From positions 1,116,001-1,180,000 of the forward strand of contig NC_042509.1 in the NCBI RefSeq assembly GCF_003054445.1: DNA of 64,000 bases. Direction: 5' to 3'. Under the pieces are notes generated by a model. That model saw nothing but the letters and a program-made list of their open reading frames with translations, did not search any database and was not told the origin of the DNA. Position numbers and translations under genes: made by a program. This DNA is from Pichia kudriavzevii. Taxonomy: Eukaryota; Ascomycota; Pichiomycetes; Pichiales; Pichiaceae. Positions 1-13,900 of this stretch are shown one piece after another (within the stretch, counting starts at the first letter, position 1; every line of letters starts with the position of its first letter).

Positions 1-406
1 TCTTGCATATGCAACACAGTCGACAATAATTTCTTTGAAGTATATTTTCATATGAATTTTTTTATTTGTTTCCATATTCTGCTATTTGCGAGTTATTAAG
101 GTTGGCTATCTTACTATATTCTTGTTTGTCACCAGGCAAGCACTCATTGGTGGGCCAGTTAACAAGCCATGGTAGGGTCGTTATTCTCTTTCCCTATATC
201 TCGCTCTCAGTTCTGGGGAAAGCATATTGATTCCCTTCTCTCAGTGTGATAATCCTAGATGGATTGCTATTCTATACATGTAAGACTCGCGTCATTGAAG
301 TGAAGAAAAAAAAACATCGGTTGTATTTAGTTCAAACTACCTCATGTAAGCCTTCTTTCTCTTGGGTAATTTTGCTATTTTTAGGTAAAGAAGAGATAAC
401 CTTTAA
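1..406. other. Left-edge non-coding stretch, upstream of PNG1
   Basis: AT-rich sequence with no convincing ORF and no tRNA-like boxes. It most likely holds the promoter and leader of PNG1, which starts at 407. A T-rich run ending in TTTTTAG lies about 20 bases before the PNG1 ATG and looks like a 3' splice site, but no branch site or 5' site pairs with it, so I do not call an intron. Confidence 0.5.
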
Positions 407-1528
407 ATGTGTATAATGTGTGGCTCCAGTGCATACACAGGCAATGAGACTGGAATATACATCGACCAAGCGTTTGTTTGCAGAATCAAAGACACACTAT
501 ACAATGGTCGGGTGGATATGCTACATAAGGTAATTCAACACCTTACCAGAAATAAGCATTTATTAAATGAGGCAATTAAATATCCATTCCTTAATCAAGT
601 CATTCATTTGAGTAAGAATTTCAGGCCATTAACCGACGATGAACAGAATGCGGCAATTGATACGGTCTTGAGTTCCGAAGTTTATGATCGTGTTAAAGAC
701 GAGGAGATGAAGCAAGACCCTAACTACGAGTATGTTGAGGTACTAGTCAAGCAACTGTTGCGATGGTTCAAAGAGGAATTTTTTACATGGGTCAACAAAC
801 TGGACTGTCCAAATTGTGGGAACAAAGAACAAGAACAAATTCGACACTTACCAGGGCTTCGCCCATACAAGTATGAGCATTTCCAAGGGAAAGCAACAAT
901 AATCGAAAGATATCAATGCCTCAAATGCCTGTCAACGTATGAGTTTCCTAGATATAATGATATCCGGACATTGTTGAAAACTAGAAAAGGACGTTGTGGT
1001 GAATGGAACAATTGCTTCATTGCTATTCTCAAGTCCCTGGATATAGACACAAGGTTCATTTGGAATGCAGAGGATCATGTATGGTGTGAATATTATAATG
1101 AACGAGAGGGAAGATGGATCCATTTGGATTCTTGTGAAAATTCATATGACCAGCCTTACTTATATAACGAAGGGTGGGGGAAGAAGATGTCCTATACATT
1201 TGCTATTGGTCCCAATTATATTATAGATGTATCCGATAAATACCTGAGTCCTAATAGGCCAGAGAATCACTTGCCAAGGAACAAGTGTCCTGAAGTTTCA
1301 TTGAAAGGAATTTTAGCTCACCATAATGCTCAATCGATTCTTGCGTCTTCTAAGGATACAATTTTACGTACCACTTCTCAACTAATTGCAGATTTGATGA
1401 ATGCACGGGGAAAAGTACATCCTGTTCATACTGAAACTACGTCTACGAATGAAGGTGCCTCCCTACTACCAAGACAAAGTGGTGCTGGGGCATGGACCCG
1501 ACAAAGAGGTGAAGATAACAATGAATAA
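407..1528 (+). CDS. PNG1: Peptide:N-glycanase (PNGase), cytosolic
   Basis: Removes N-linked glycans from misfolded glycoproteins exported from the ER, ahead of proteasomal degradation. The 373-residue protein is close to the 363 of S. cerevisiae Png1. The transglutaminase-like core is plain: catalytic Cys197 in GRCGEW, His224 in EDHVWCEYY and Asp241 in WIHLDSC. Two zinc-binding CxxC pairs (Cys134/137 and Cys171/174) precede the core. The C-terminus ends in WTRQRGED, as in the yeast orthologue (WKAQRGED). The first ATG (407) is used; a second in-frame ATG lies three codons on, and the N-terminal 100 residues diverge from S. cerevisiae, so the exact start is less certain than the family. It is a separate unit 424 bases upstream of MDN1 on the same strand. 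Confidence 0.95.
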   Translation: MCIMCGSSAYTGNETGIYIDQAFVCRIKDTLYNGRVDMLHKVIQHLTRNKHLLNEAIKYPFLNQVIHLSKNFRPLTDDEQNAAIDTVLSSEVYDRVKDEEMKQDPNYEYVEVLVKQLLRWFKEEFFTWVNKLDCPNCGNKEQEQIRHLPGLRPYKYEHFQGKATIIERYQCLKCLSTYEFPRYNDIRTLLKTRKGRCGEWNNCFIAILKSLDIDTRFIWNAEDHVWCEYYNEREGRWIHLDSCENSYDQPYLYNEGWGKKMSYTFAIGPNYIIDVSDKYLSPNRPENHLPRNKCPEVSLKGILAHHNAQSILASSKDTILRTTSQLIADLMNARGKVHPVHTETTSTNEGASLLPRQSGAGAWTRQRGEDNNE

Positions 1529-1952
1529 CATAATAGTTTTAACGCAAAGCGTTTTTATCGGCGCGTCGATACTGCCCCTGTCTATTAATTTTCTTCCGCT
1601 AGCTTTTATAGAGAATTTTTCTTTTGTACATTTTATAGATCGAGTATTTAAGAAATTTATAGTAAATTTTTTTTTTCAAGGTTTGTTAATACTTAAATCG
1701 AAATAAAATTTTTAGTAAAGTTACTTATCTTTAAACACTATTTTTCCAAAGACTACGAAGGGTTCTAATTAAATTATACTTTAATTGGCCTGTCAGGTTT
1801 TGTTGAAAAAATTATCTCTGAACTAGAAGTATGTGGAATTTTTGCACTTGTTGGAAACCTCAATCTCATATTTTTCTGCCTCCGATAAAAAAAAAGAATA
1901 GGTTTACTAACATTTATATCACCTTTCTTTCTATGTACCAGTCCACTTCATA
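1529..1952. other. PNG1-MDN1 intergenic region with a likely MDN1 leader intron
   Basis: No protein-coding signal. The first half is AT-rich and serves as PNG1 3' region and MDN1 promoter. The second half contains a full set of yeast splice signals just before the MDN1 ATG (described separately). Confidence 0.6.
1829..1941 (+). other. Predicted 5'-UTR intron of MDN1
   Basis: GTATGT at 1829-1834, branch sequence TACTAAC at 1905-1911, and the first AG after the branch is CAG ending at 1941, preceded by a pyrimidine-rich stretch. The 113-base length and the 30-base branch-to-acceptor spacing are normal for budding yeasts. The acceptor lies 11 bases before the MDN1 ATG. Reading upstream of the ATG across the splice meets a TGA without an in-frame ATG, so the intron would sit wholly in the leader and leave the protein unchanged. 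Confidence 0.6.
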
Positions 1953-4900
1953 ATGTCTCTGCAAGAAAATCGATTGATTGTCGATTTTAAAAAATCAATG
2001 GAAGTTCATAGTGACTTCAAAAAATTTTACAGTAGAAAACAAATTCCTGCATTCTGCAATTATAACACATCTTTGTCAAAAGATGAGAATTTATCAAATT
2101 TATGCTTACACTTTTTGAACATCGATGCCTCTACATGTGATGCCTTTTCTTATAGGCCAATACTCATTGAGATTATAGCAAGGTTGATTCACAACCCACA
2201 AATTGAAAGATTATATTTACAATTAAACAAAATTGATCATGTTATCGAAGGTACTCAAGTACTGTATTCATCGTCCATTGTCAACACCTTCACTAATGAA
2301 ATCTCAATTTTGGTTGAACACTTCCTCATTCTAAAGGATTTTTTTCATTCTTTGAAAAACTGTATTAACACTATCTCTCAATCGGAACTTCAAGTTTTAT
2401 TGTTGTCGTTTTATAGATTGATTTCCACAAACAGAGACAAGTTTTATAGGTTCATTGATCCTCAAGTTTTGCATTCCTTAGTTGCAAATAAATCAACTTC
2501 TGATATCAATAAATACATTTCGATTCTTATTTTATCGAAATATTTGTTCCTCTCCGAAGAAGCTAGATCCCAAATGATTAAGCAACATGTTGATGAAGCA
2601 AATATAGTCGGTGATTTAGATGGTGATCAGAATGTAGACTTCAATCTATTATCTCTACTTGAAGCTCAAAGGCTATCTAATCTTTCCAAGATTACCCCTT
2701 CATCAGAATGTTTCATAGAATCAAACTCAACGATCACATTTACTGAATCCGATTTGTCTCCAGGTGTCAGTATTATTTCAGGAATAATGGTACCAAACTT
2801 AGTCACTCTTGAGTCTGGCACAACTAAATTTAACGAAAACGAATCAAACTTTGTCGAAATTCCAAAATCCCTAGATTCTATCAGATCCTTTGCTAAGTAT
2901 ACGAAAAATTCAGAACCTGTGTTATTAGTGGGTGGTGCAGGAAGTGGTAAAACTTTTTTGGTTGATGAAATGGCAAGACGTTTGCACATTGAAGACACGA
3001 ATAGTTTAGTTAAGATCCACCTTAACCAGCAAACAGATTCCAAAACTTTAATTGGTACTTATACATCAGGTACCAAGCCAGGAACGTTTGAGTGGAAAAA
3101 TGGCGTTTTGACAACTGCTGTTAGAGAAGGTAAATGGGTTCTTATTGAAGACATTGACAAAGCGCCAAATGAAGTTTTGTCTATTTTAATGGGGTTGCTT
3201 GAACATAGAGAAATCACATTACCATCAAGGGGGGAAATCCTTAAAGCCGGCAACGGATTTCAGATGATTTCCACAATGAGAACTAACAGTAATGATAAAG
3301 ATGAAGACATTCATTTACCTGATATGATTGGTTTACGTTTATGGAATATTTTAAAGTTGAAAGACTTAGATGACCAGGACATGAAAACTATTCTTAATAA
3401 AAAGTTCCCCTTATTATCGAAATACACCGACCTTTTCATCAAATGTTACATCACTGTAAAGAGTATCTGTGACTCTAGAAAATTCGTTTCTATGAATAAA
3501 GGCGCACAACCGAGACAAATTTCTATAAAAGATTTGATGAAATTTTGTAGACGGAGTGAGCAAATCTTCAAATTACAAAACATTAAAACAGCTGATGAGC
3601 TAATTCATGATGATGTTTTTGATACCATTTTCCAAGAAGCAATCGATTGTTTCACTAGCGCAATCGTTGAACAAGAGCCAATCAACTTCTTAGTTAGAGA
3701 GATTGGCTCAATTCTGGAAATTCCAACCTCTAGAATTGATTTACATTTGAGGAGACATGTTCCCAAGCTTGAAAATTTTGAGGATGGTTTAAGGGTTGGC
3801 CGTTCATATAATAAGAAACAAAAGATAGTTGGTGTACACAAATATACTAATAAGGTTGCAGTCGGAAATACAACATCCTTTGCCACTACTAGCCACTCTG
3901 CTAGGTTGATGGAAAAAATAGGTGTTGGAATTTCTATGTGTGAACCTCTATTGCTGGTCGGTGAAACAGGTACAGGTAAAACGACAGTTGTTCAGCAGAT
4001 GGCTAAAATTTTAAATAAAAAATTAACTGTTATTAATTTGTCTCAACAAACTGAAGTTGGTGACTTACTGGGTGGTTTCAAACCCATAAATGCCAAGACA
4101 CTCGCCCTACCACTACAAGAGGATTTTGAGCAATTATTTGCTCGATCTTTTTCAACCACTAAAAATGCACAATTCTTGAAACTGCTGTCGAAGTGTTTCA
4201 ACAAGTCACAATGGAAGAATGTTGTTAGGTTATGGAAGGAAGCTTTTAAGATGGCCAAGAACACATTTGAAAAAGAAGAACTTGAAGTCCCTGAATCCAA
4301 CGAAAATGATGAGACTGCAACAACAACGAAAAAGAAGAAAAGAAAATTAAATGCTACTGAGAGAACAGAACTAATGAAAGAATGGAAGACAATCAATTCC
4401 AGAGTTTTCAACTTTGAGAAACAAGTTGTCGACATGAAAAATTCTTTTATTTTCAAGTTTGTTGAAGGTTCGTTAGTTAATGCCGTCAAGAAAGGTGATT
4501 GGCTACTTCTTGATGAAATGAATTTAGCTGCCCCAGAAACTCTTGATAGTATTTCTGATTTATTGGCCGAATATCAAGACCAAAGAAGTATTCTTCTATC
4601 TGAAAAAGGTGATGTTGAGAGCATAAAGGCTCATCCTGACTTTCGTCTCTTTGGGTGTATGAACCCAGCTACAGATGTTGGTAAGAAAGACTTACCTCAA
4701 AGTATTAGGTCTCGATTTACTGAAATTTATGTTTCCTCTCCTGATCAAGATATTCAAGATTTGTTAATGATTATAGATAAATACATTGGCAAATACTCGT
4801 TATCGGATGAATGGATTGGGAATGATGTTGCGGAGCTTTATCTTACTGCAAAGCGGTTATCTGATAACAATCAGATTGTGGATGGAGCCAACCAGAAACC

Positions 4901-7900
4901 CCATTTTAGTATCCGTACTTTAACTAGAACATTATTATATGCTCGAGAAATTGCTCCAATTTATGGATTGAGAAGAGCACTGTATGAAGGGTTCTGTATG
5001 TCACTTTTAACATTACTTGATGCTAACTCGGAAAAAATACTAATGCCAATTATCCAACAACATACGATTTCCAAGCTGAAAAATGCTAAATCTGTTTTAT
5101 CTCAGATCCCTGCTGACCCATCAAACAGTGACTCTAAATATATTCAATTTAAACACTATTGGATGCAAAAGGGTCCTGGAGACCCAGAACCTCAGACGCA
5201 TTATATTATCACTCCATTTGTTGAAAAGAATATGTTGAATTTGGTTCGTGCTACAAGTGGTGGTAAATTTCCGGTTTTAATTCAAGGTCCAACTTCTGCT
5301 GGTAAAACTTCTATGATTAATTACCTTGCTAAAATTACCGGGCATAAGTTTGTTCGTATCAATAATCATGAGCACACAGATCTCCAAGAGTATTTAGGTA
5401 CCTATGTTTCAGATGATACGGGGAAGTTAACATTCAAAGAAGGTATTTTAGTTGATGCTTTGAGGAAAGGTCATTGGATTGTTTTAGATGAATTGAATCT
5501 AGCTCCAACAGACGTGTTAGAAGCCTTGAATCGTCTCTTGGATGATAACAGAGAATTGTTTATTCCTGAGACCCAAGAAACAGTTAGGCCTCACCCCGAC
5601 TTCATGTTATTTGCTACGCAAAATCCACCTGGATTGTATGGTGGTAGAAAGGTGTTGTCGAAGGCGTTCAGAAACAGATTTTTGGAGTTGCATTTTGATG
5701 ACATTCCCCAGGACGAATTGGAAATTATCTTGAGAGAAAGGTGTCAAATTGCCCCTACTTATGCTAAAAAGATTGTTGAGGTTTACAAAGAACTTAGCGT
5801 TACTCGACAAGGTGGCAGACTATTTGAGCAAAAGAATTCTTTTGCTACACTTAGAGACCTTTTCAGATGGGCTCAGAGAGAGGCTGTGGGTTATGAACAA
5901 CTAGCAGCTAATGGTTACATGTTGTTGGCTGAAAGGGTCAGAAGACCGGAAGAAAAAGTAGTTGTTAAACAGGCTTTGGAAAAAGTCATGAGGGTAAAGC
6001 TCAACATGGAGGAATACTATTCTAAATTGGAGGTGCCAGAATTGCTTGAAATGAAAGGTCCAGTCATTTGGACCAAGGCAATGAGGAGACTTGCTGTTTT
6101 AGTAATGACATCAATGCAGAATAATGAACCCTTGCTATTAGTTGGTGAAACTGGATGTGGTAAAACTACTGTTTGTCAAATGATTGCCAAGTTTTTCAAT
6201 AAAAGTTTGATTGTAGTTAATGCTCACCAAAATACTGAAACAGGAGATCTTTTGGGTGCCCAAAGGCCTATTCGTAATCGTTCGGAGCTACAACTTAAGT
6301 TTGTCAATTCACTAAGAGAGCTTGCTAATAGACTTGGTCATAAAATTCCTGATAACCTTTCCTACACAGAGGCTGTCAGTTTTTGGAAAGAGTTCAAAAA
6401 AATGCATTCCCCTTCTGATGACGATGTCAAGGCAATTGAAAACACCAAGGCCGAGTGTGATGCTCTATTTGAGTGGTCGGATGGACCTTTAGTGAATGCA
6501 ATGAAATCTGGTAGCTACTTTTTACTTGACGAAATTTCTCTTGCCGATGACTCTGTTCTTGAGAGATTAAATTCGGTATTAGAGCCAGAGAGATCTCTTT
6601 TACTTGCTGAAAAGGGCTCTGATGACGTTTTCATTACAGCAGATAAGGGGTTCCAATTTTTGGCTACTATGAATCCAGGTGGTGATTATGGTAAGAAGGA
6701 GTTATCCCCAGCTTTGAGAAACCGTTTCACAGAAATTTGGGTTCCCTCAATGGAAGATTTTGAAGACGTTAGGCAAATAGTTAGGGCAAAATTGTCTGAG
6801 ACTGTTAAGCATTTGGCTGATATCGTTGTCAACTTTTCTCGATGGTATGGTTTGAAGATGGGCGGAGGTAATGTATCTTCCGGTGTTATCTCTTTAAGAG
6901 ATATAATTGCCTGGATCAGCTTCATCAACACAGCTTCAGAGAATGGGTTATCAGATATGACTGCGTTGCTTCATGGTGCATGCATGGTTTTCATAGATGC
7001 GCTTGGTACTCATACAACAGCGTACCTGGCTGAAGATGAAGAGAAACTCAGAACTGTCAAATCCGAGTATGTTAAAAAGTTATCCGAATTTGCCAGACAC
7101 GACTTAATCCAATTATACTCACTGAAACCGGTTGTCAGCATCTCTGGGTCTAAATTAGTTTGTGGTCCATTTAGCGTACAGAGGAAAGAAAATGCACCTG
7201 CTGTGAATTCGTTTAATCTTGATGCTCCAACTACAGCATCCAATGCAATGCGAGTAATCAGGGCTTTGCAAGTTCATAAACCTATATTACTTGAAGGTAG
7301 CCCGGGTGTTGGTAAAACCTCTCTTATTACTGCTCTTGCGACAGCCACAGGCAACGAATTGACACGGATTAATCTATCAGAGCAAACCGACTTGATAGAT
7401 TTGTTTGGGTCGGACTCTCCTGTTGAGGGGGGTAAAGCAGGTGAGTTTGTTTGGAGAGATGCTCCATTTTTAAGGGCCATGCAACAGGGTGAATGGGTTC
7501 TTTTGGATGAAATGAATTTAGCCTCACAATCTGTTCTAGAGGGCCTAAATGCATGTTTGGATCATAGAGGTGAAGTATATATTCCAGAACTTGACAAATC
7601 ATTTATGAGCCATCCTAACTTCAAGGTATTCGCCGCTCAAAACCCACAACTGCAAGGTGGTGGCAGAAAAGGTTTGCCTAAGTCGTTTGTTAACAGATTC
7701 AGTGTTGTTTATGTTGATATGCTGACAGAGGATGACATAAAGCTTATTGCCCATCACCTGTATCCTACCCTGGATGCAGAACTATGTGATAAAATGATTT
7801 CTTTCATGTCTAAACTTGAAGAGCAAGTCGTTATTAAGAGGCAGTGGGGTTCATATGGTGCACCATGGGAATTCAATCTCAGAGACACCTTGCGGTGGCT

Positions 7901-10900
7901 ATCTTTGGTAGAGTCTCCTAGGATTTCTAATGAAATTTCACCCTCTGATTTTTTTGACCTTGTTGTCAAACAACGTTTCAGAACTGAGAAGGATAAGCAA
8001 AATGCAACGACACTTTTTGAATCTATATTTGGCCCTCTTGAAAAGAAAGATCCGTATTATAGTCTCCAGAGTAATTTTGTCCAATGCCAAAACGCCATTG
8101 TAACCAGAAACGAGTTGGTTCAGTACCAGTCAGATACCAAAATCTCAAATCTCCAGTCAAATGTTCCTATTCTTGAGACTATATTTAGATGTATTCAGCA
8201 GTCATATCCATTGATCCTCGTTGGTCCTTCTGGCTCAGGTAAGTCGGCATTGATCAAATTTGCTGCCGATATTGTTGGTTCAAAGGTTTACGAATTTTCG
8301 ATGAATAGTGATGTCGATAGTATGGATATTCTAGGGGGTTATGAACAAGCAGATTATGCAAGATCATTCTCGAAGCACTCCTCATCTATTACTGAAATCC
8401 TGTTGAAGCTTATTGCGGTTAATGTTCAACTATCCTCCGATGAAAGCTTTTCAGTTATTCAGATCTCAACCAAAATAATAAAAACTCTTCAGGATTCTTG
8501 CTTATCAATTAACAACATCAAATTTGTCTTGAGTGATCTTGAAACTTTGAACCAAATTATTCAGAATTCTCAACTCTCTCAAATTATTGAAGAGCTCTCT
8601 GCTCTAAGTGATGCTATCTCTTCTGGTGAAATCAGCATCAACTTCGAGTGGTTTGATGGTTTATTAGTTGAAGCTGTTGAAAAAGGTTACTGGCTAATTC
8701 TTGATAATGCCAACCTTTGTAGCCCCTCTGTGTTGGACAGACTCAACTCTTTACTTGAAATTAACGGCTCCTTAGTGATTAACGAGTGCACCAACGATGA
8801 CGGCTCTCCTAGAGTTATCCAAACGCACCCTGACTTCAGACTTTTCTTAACGTCAGATCCTAAGTACGGTGAACTATCGAGGGCCATGAGAAATAGGTCC
8901 GTTGAAGTTTATGTTGATTTGCTGGAAGAGCGTGCGACTAGATTTGACAGGAGCGTTCTTGGTCTTGGAGTAACCGTGAATAACGAAGAGGCAAGCGAGC
9001 AAACTTTACAAATGGAAATAAATGGTTTGAACATCAACAACCTAGAAATGCCTTTAGCATGTTTTACTCAGGTGAATGACAGCACATTGGTTATGACTTC
9101 CTTGTTTTTAGATTATTATACTATTGCAATTAAATCTGAAAACAAATTTGCTGCCTCCACGATTTTAGAATTTATTCCTTTTTCTTTGATCCCAATTCTT
9201 GAAAAGTTTTCATATACTACATCACATTCATCAGAGTTCTCAAATTCTGCATTTTTCATAGATGTCGAAAGAACTATCAAAACTTTGGAACAATCTGGCG
9301 TGTTTGATTCAACCGAGAAGTTGTATGCAAAAGCTTTCCAAAAGTCGCCGCTTTTAAGCAATAAAATGTCTGATATAAAAAAACAGCCTGTTTCAGTCCT
9401 CGGAAACTCATCATTGGTACCATTGGTTAAAGAATATGCGTGCTTTGCTTGCTCCACCGAGAACTCGTTACTCTTTGCTGTTTTGTTCATGCTATCAGAT
9501 GCTTTTTTGTTTATGGAAGAGCTCCAAGAAAAGGCAAAAACCGCAACTGTCTCCTCATTAAACAAGTTAGAACAATTAGCAGCTGTTTCTCTTGGAAGGG
9601 AAGTTAAGAATTTACCAAAAATCAATGTTTACAAATGGGTGGTTGATATTTTAATGATTATTAGAAATCAAACCGTTAAACTCATCAAAACCGAAAAATT
9701 CTTGCAAGTTGAAGGATTTGGTGCATTGTTCAAACTTGTTGTTTTATGGCAAAACTTTGTGACGGCATCTGTGAATTACAATAGTACTGCAATTCGTGTT
9801 TATCATAGTCAGTTGATTGAATGGACTGAAAACGCTTCTAACCTGCATGAAGATGCTGTTATAGAATTGGGCCGCACTATCAAGTTTTTTTCTGATGAGC
9901 TTAAATTGACAAGAGGTTCTTCAATGACTGTTATCTGGAATTCATGTAGGGATATGTATCCCCAAACATCCGTTGCGTGGTCCAATTATGAATCTTTATT
10001 AACTCTAGCAAGTAAATTTGACGAAGTTGCGTTTGAGCAATTTTCTGAAAATATGAGCAATGTTAATGAAATTAGAAAGCTCTTCATCCAATTATTTGCT
10101 TCATGCCTGGAAAAGACGCAAAATGATGATTTTGTCCAAATGTTAGAAATAATTGAAAAGCAGATAGAGAGTTTAACTTCTATTACACAAGGTTTCTTAA
10201 ATAGAAGGGAACATCCGTTTGTCGGCAACTTCAATCAAGTGTTAGGGTTTGTTGAATCTGGTAAAACTTTTTCCAAACAAACTCTGACATTGGATTCCGA
10301 AACATTGAATCTATGTTTGCTAGCAAATAAACCAACTGCGGAGATGCAAAGATATGAGAAAACTGAGATATTCAAGCCTTATCCAAACATTTTGAGTTCC
10401 TTATGGGATTCCGATGGTTACCTCAAACTGAATTTATTTGATGATGAATTTCTGAAATCTACTATGAGCATGGTTTCTCAGATTGAATACACACATGGAG
10501 GAAGTATTGAGCAAACACTGCTTGATCTGAAATTTTTTATATCTCAGTTGGTGAAAAAGTCGTTCGATATCTTAGCAGACCATACGAAACAGTTTTCCTT
10601 GATCATTTTTGAGTGGATCTCATATATTCATAATATCCATGTCGAGTTGTTAGATGAAGATTTCAGGGTTTCTGCCTCAGAGTTATTTAAGTCAGGCTCT
10701 TTTGAATCACTTAAAGATTATTGTGCCATGTTCTTTAAACACGGCCACCACCAATATGCTGAAATTTTTGAAAGTTTCTTCATACCAGCCATTGGTTTGA
10801 CACAGGGGTCTTGCACGATGTCCTCTTTGGGCCAATCTTATGTTTTAGCAGCTTGTGGTTTCATTATGTTATACATGCCTGACTCTACTTATGATCCTGC

Positions 10901-13900
10901 TTCTGTCGATCATATTTTGTACAATGACTTTATGAAAATGCAAAAGTTGATTGCTCAGCTCAGGGAATCCTTTATTTGTGCTCGTGAAACTTACTTTGGC
11001 GATCAAACTATAGTATCTGAAAAATACTTACCAGAATCTCCAAAATCTGAGATTAACGAGTTACCGAGAGTTTACCGAGGTACTGAATCAGCCGAAAGGT
11101 TGTTTGAAGAATGGCATATGTTCTTTTCATCGTATATTGATAGAAAGCATATTGATTTCCTGCTGGAGACAGCAAAACAGGTGAATGAAAAGGCTGATGC
11201 TCAAATAAACAATTTCTTGAACAATGCCTCTCATTTTGTTTTAAGGTTGAAGGAGAGCCATTTGAGGTTTTCTGATTTGAATGATATTTTAATTGGTTTT
11301 ATCTATTCCCTGAAGTTAGGGTTACAATTGATGCATCAAAGTAGTGTAAATAAAACAATTGACGGCCCATCTTCATTATGGACCTCAGATGCTTCGTTAA
11401 TTTTTTCTCCTTTATGCTTGGGTGATGTACTATCGCCAATTCAAAAGCTCTTCAAAAAGACATCAGTTAATGATTACAATGTGGAAAATGTTTATTCTTA
11501 TATGCTACTACTTTCCAAGGTTTACAACAGCAAGATTTCTACACAAAGTGGCGATGATCCTTTCAATAAGATTGTAATGGCTTTGTACTACAGATGGTCC
11601 CTGAGAACTTTGAAGGAGCAAGAAAAAGAGTCGACCGAGAGTGGTGTGTACAAATTTGCCGATCCAACCATTGATGCTGAAGCTGACTTTAAGCGGCTCT
11701 TCCCGGATTCTGAAGAGTTGATGGATATTGATTCTGCAAATAGCGGTGTCTCGTCTTCTCAGGATTTAAGTTCAGTTTACTTTAACATTGCTAAGGCTTA
11801 CATTTCTAATTTCAAAGAGGGTTCAACTTCCTCTTTGTCAGAAATTTCCGAATTTTCGATTGTGGCGTTCAATTCATTCAACAAGATTTATGAGAGAACG
11901 GGTTCTGGTGTCAACAGAAGTTCCAATTTGGTTTTTATCTTATCATTGTTGAAAGATTCCTACAACAAGTTTGTTGAAACCAAGGCTTCAACAGATATAG
12001 ATTTTTATAATGGTTATGATTTTGCTCAGACTAGAAATGCTGGTAAACTGGTTCGGAATGTTCAGATTTCAGTATCTGAATTACTAAAGAAATGGCCAGA
12101 GCATGCAACATTGTCTGAACTATTTAGAATCTGTGGGGAGTTTTTGGATTATCCAGCATCAACCCCTATTTTCAGATTACTTGCCAAGGTTGAGCAAATT
12201 TTCACTTTTATTGCTGAATGGGAGAAATATGCTCATTCGGGCGTCTCGTTAGCTGTGCATTACAAAACTATTTCTGGTTTGATTGTTTCTTGGAGGAAAC
12301 TGGAATTAGCTTCATGGAAGCAGGTTTTTGCCAATGAAGAAAAGAACATAGAAAAGAATATTGGCAAATGGTGGTTTCATTTATTTGAAAGTATTATAGT
12401 TCCTTCAATGAACAATGAGATATTTGATGAAGAAATCGAAATCAAAACTATATCTGCAATCAACGTTTTCGTTTCACAAGGTTCATTTGGTGATTTCAAG
12501 TATAGATTGGATTTGTTGTCTGCTTTTGCTGCACACGTAAATCAATTAGTTCCTTCATCAACTGTTAATGAGTCTCTGAATAATATTGTTAACTACTATA
12601 AGCAGTTTGTACCACAGATTGAGGAGTCGGTAGCTTCGCTCAAAAAAGAGTTGGAGAAGAAGGTCAATGAGATTATTTTATTAGCAAGTTGGAAGGATGT
12701 TAACATTGATGCACTAAAGCAAAGTTCTCGTCGTTCTCACCATAAGTTATACTCGGTAATAAGAAAGTATCGTGATTGTTTGGTTAGACCAGTTAAGCCT
12801 CTTATTGAGACGGGTATACCGTTTTCACGCAAGACTGTGGTTCAGAAACCCGAGCAAGAAAAGGTTTTCGTTAGAGTACCAGAAGATATATCCAGAATTA
12901 TTGAATTATGTAGTACAATATCCAAATGGAATGAAAGAATTCCTAGACTCAGAAACATCACACAGGTGGAGAGGAATATGGACATTTATGTGAAAGATGT
13001 TGGTCATTTTGAGTTAAGAAGCTTACATCAATATGCCAAAGACATTTACGAAGATGCCGAAAGGTTAAGGAAAGAGACTCCAAGTGTATATACCAAGGAT
13101 AATAAGAAGAAAATTGCTTCACTAAAGAACGAAAAACATAAGTTAATGAGTGATACGATCAAACAGCTAAAACATATGGGTTTGAAGATTAATATGACTC
13201 TTGAGATCCAAAAGGCACTTCCATCGGTGACCGCTATCCTAGCTACTTCCAAATCATTTGATAATACTTGTTTTCAAAATTGTGACAATTTCTTTTTCAG
13301 AATCCTTGATTTGTTACCAAGACTGAGGGTTGCTGTGTCTGAAGTACATGATGATATTCCACCTGCAGATGCTCATAAATGTTTAGCTGCATCAGAGCAC
13401 CTTCTATACACATTAATTTCAAACAGAAATACATATGTGAAATTTAATACTCTGAGTTCCAAGTTTGTTGACATGGTAGCTAATATAGAACAATTCACCA
13501 CGAAAAGTAAGAACATGCTCTTGTCTGCAAGTCAACTTTCTTTATTTGCATCAACTAAGGATAGTGTTTCTGCGTTTGTTCAGCAGGCACCTGCCGTTAT
13601 TGATTTTGCCATTGAATCGCTGAGAAATTCTAGTCAGTTTTCTGCAAAGGGTTATGATTATAGTCTTTTTACGAAGGCTAGAGATTTCATTGTTAAATGT
13701 GATATCAGCAAAAATGAACTGTTTGGATCTTTTGAATCACACCAGTTTTCCGAAATTATGACATTCTACCGTCGCTTTGTTGATGATTTGGACTCATGGA
13801 AGCATTCAAATAGTGAGGTGGCATTTGTTGCTGACTTTGTTTTGACTTGGATGGAAAAGCAAAAGTACCAGTTTGAAACGGTTTCTGAATTTAAAGAAGA

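Noticed and set aside
346-384. Short intron before the PNG1 start (GTAAGC ... TTTTTAG)
   Set aside because: Only 39 bases long and with no branch sequence.
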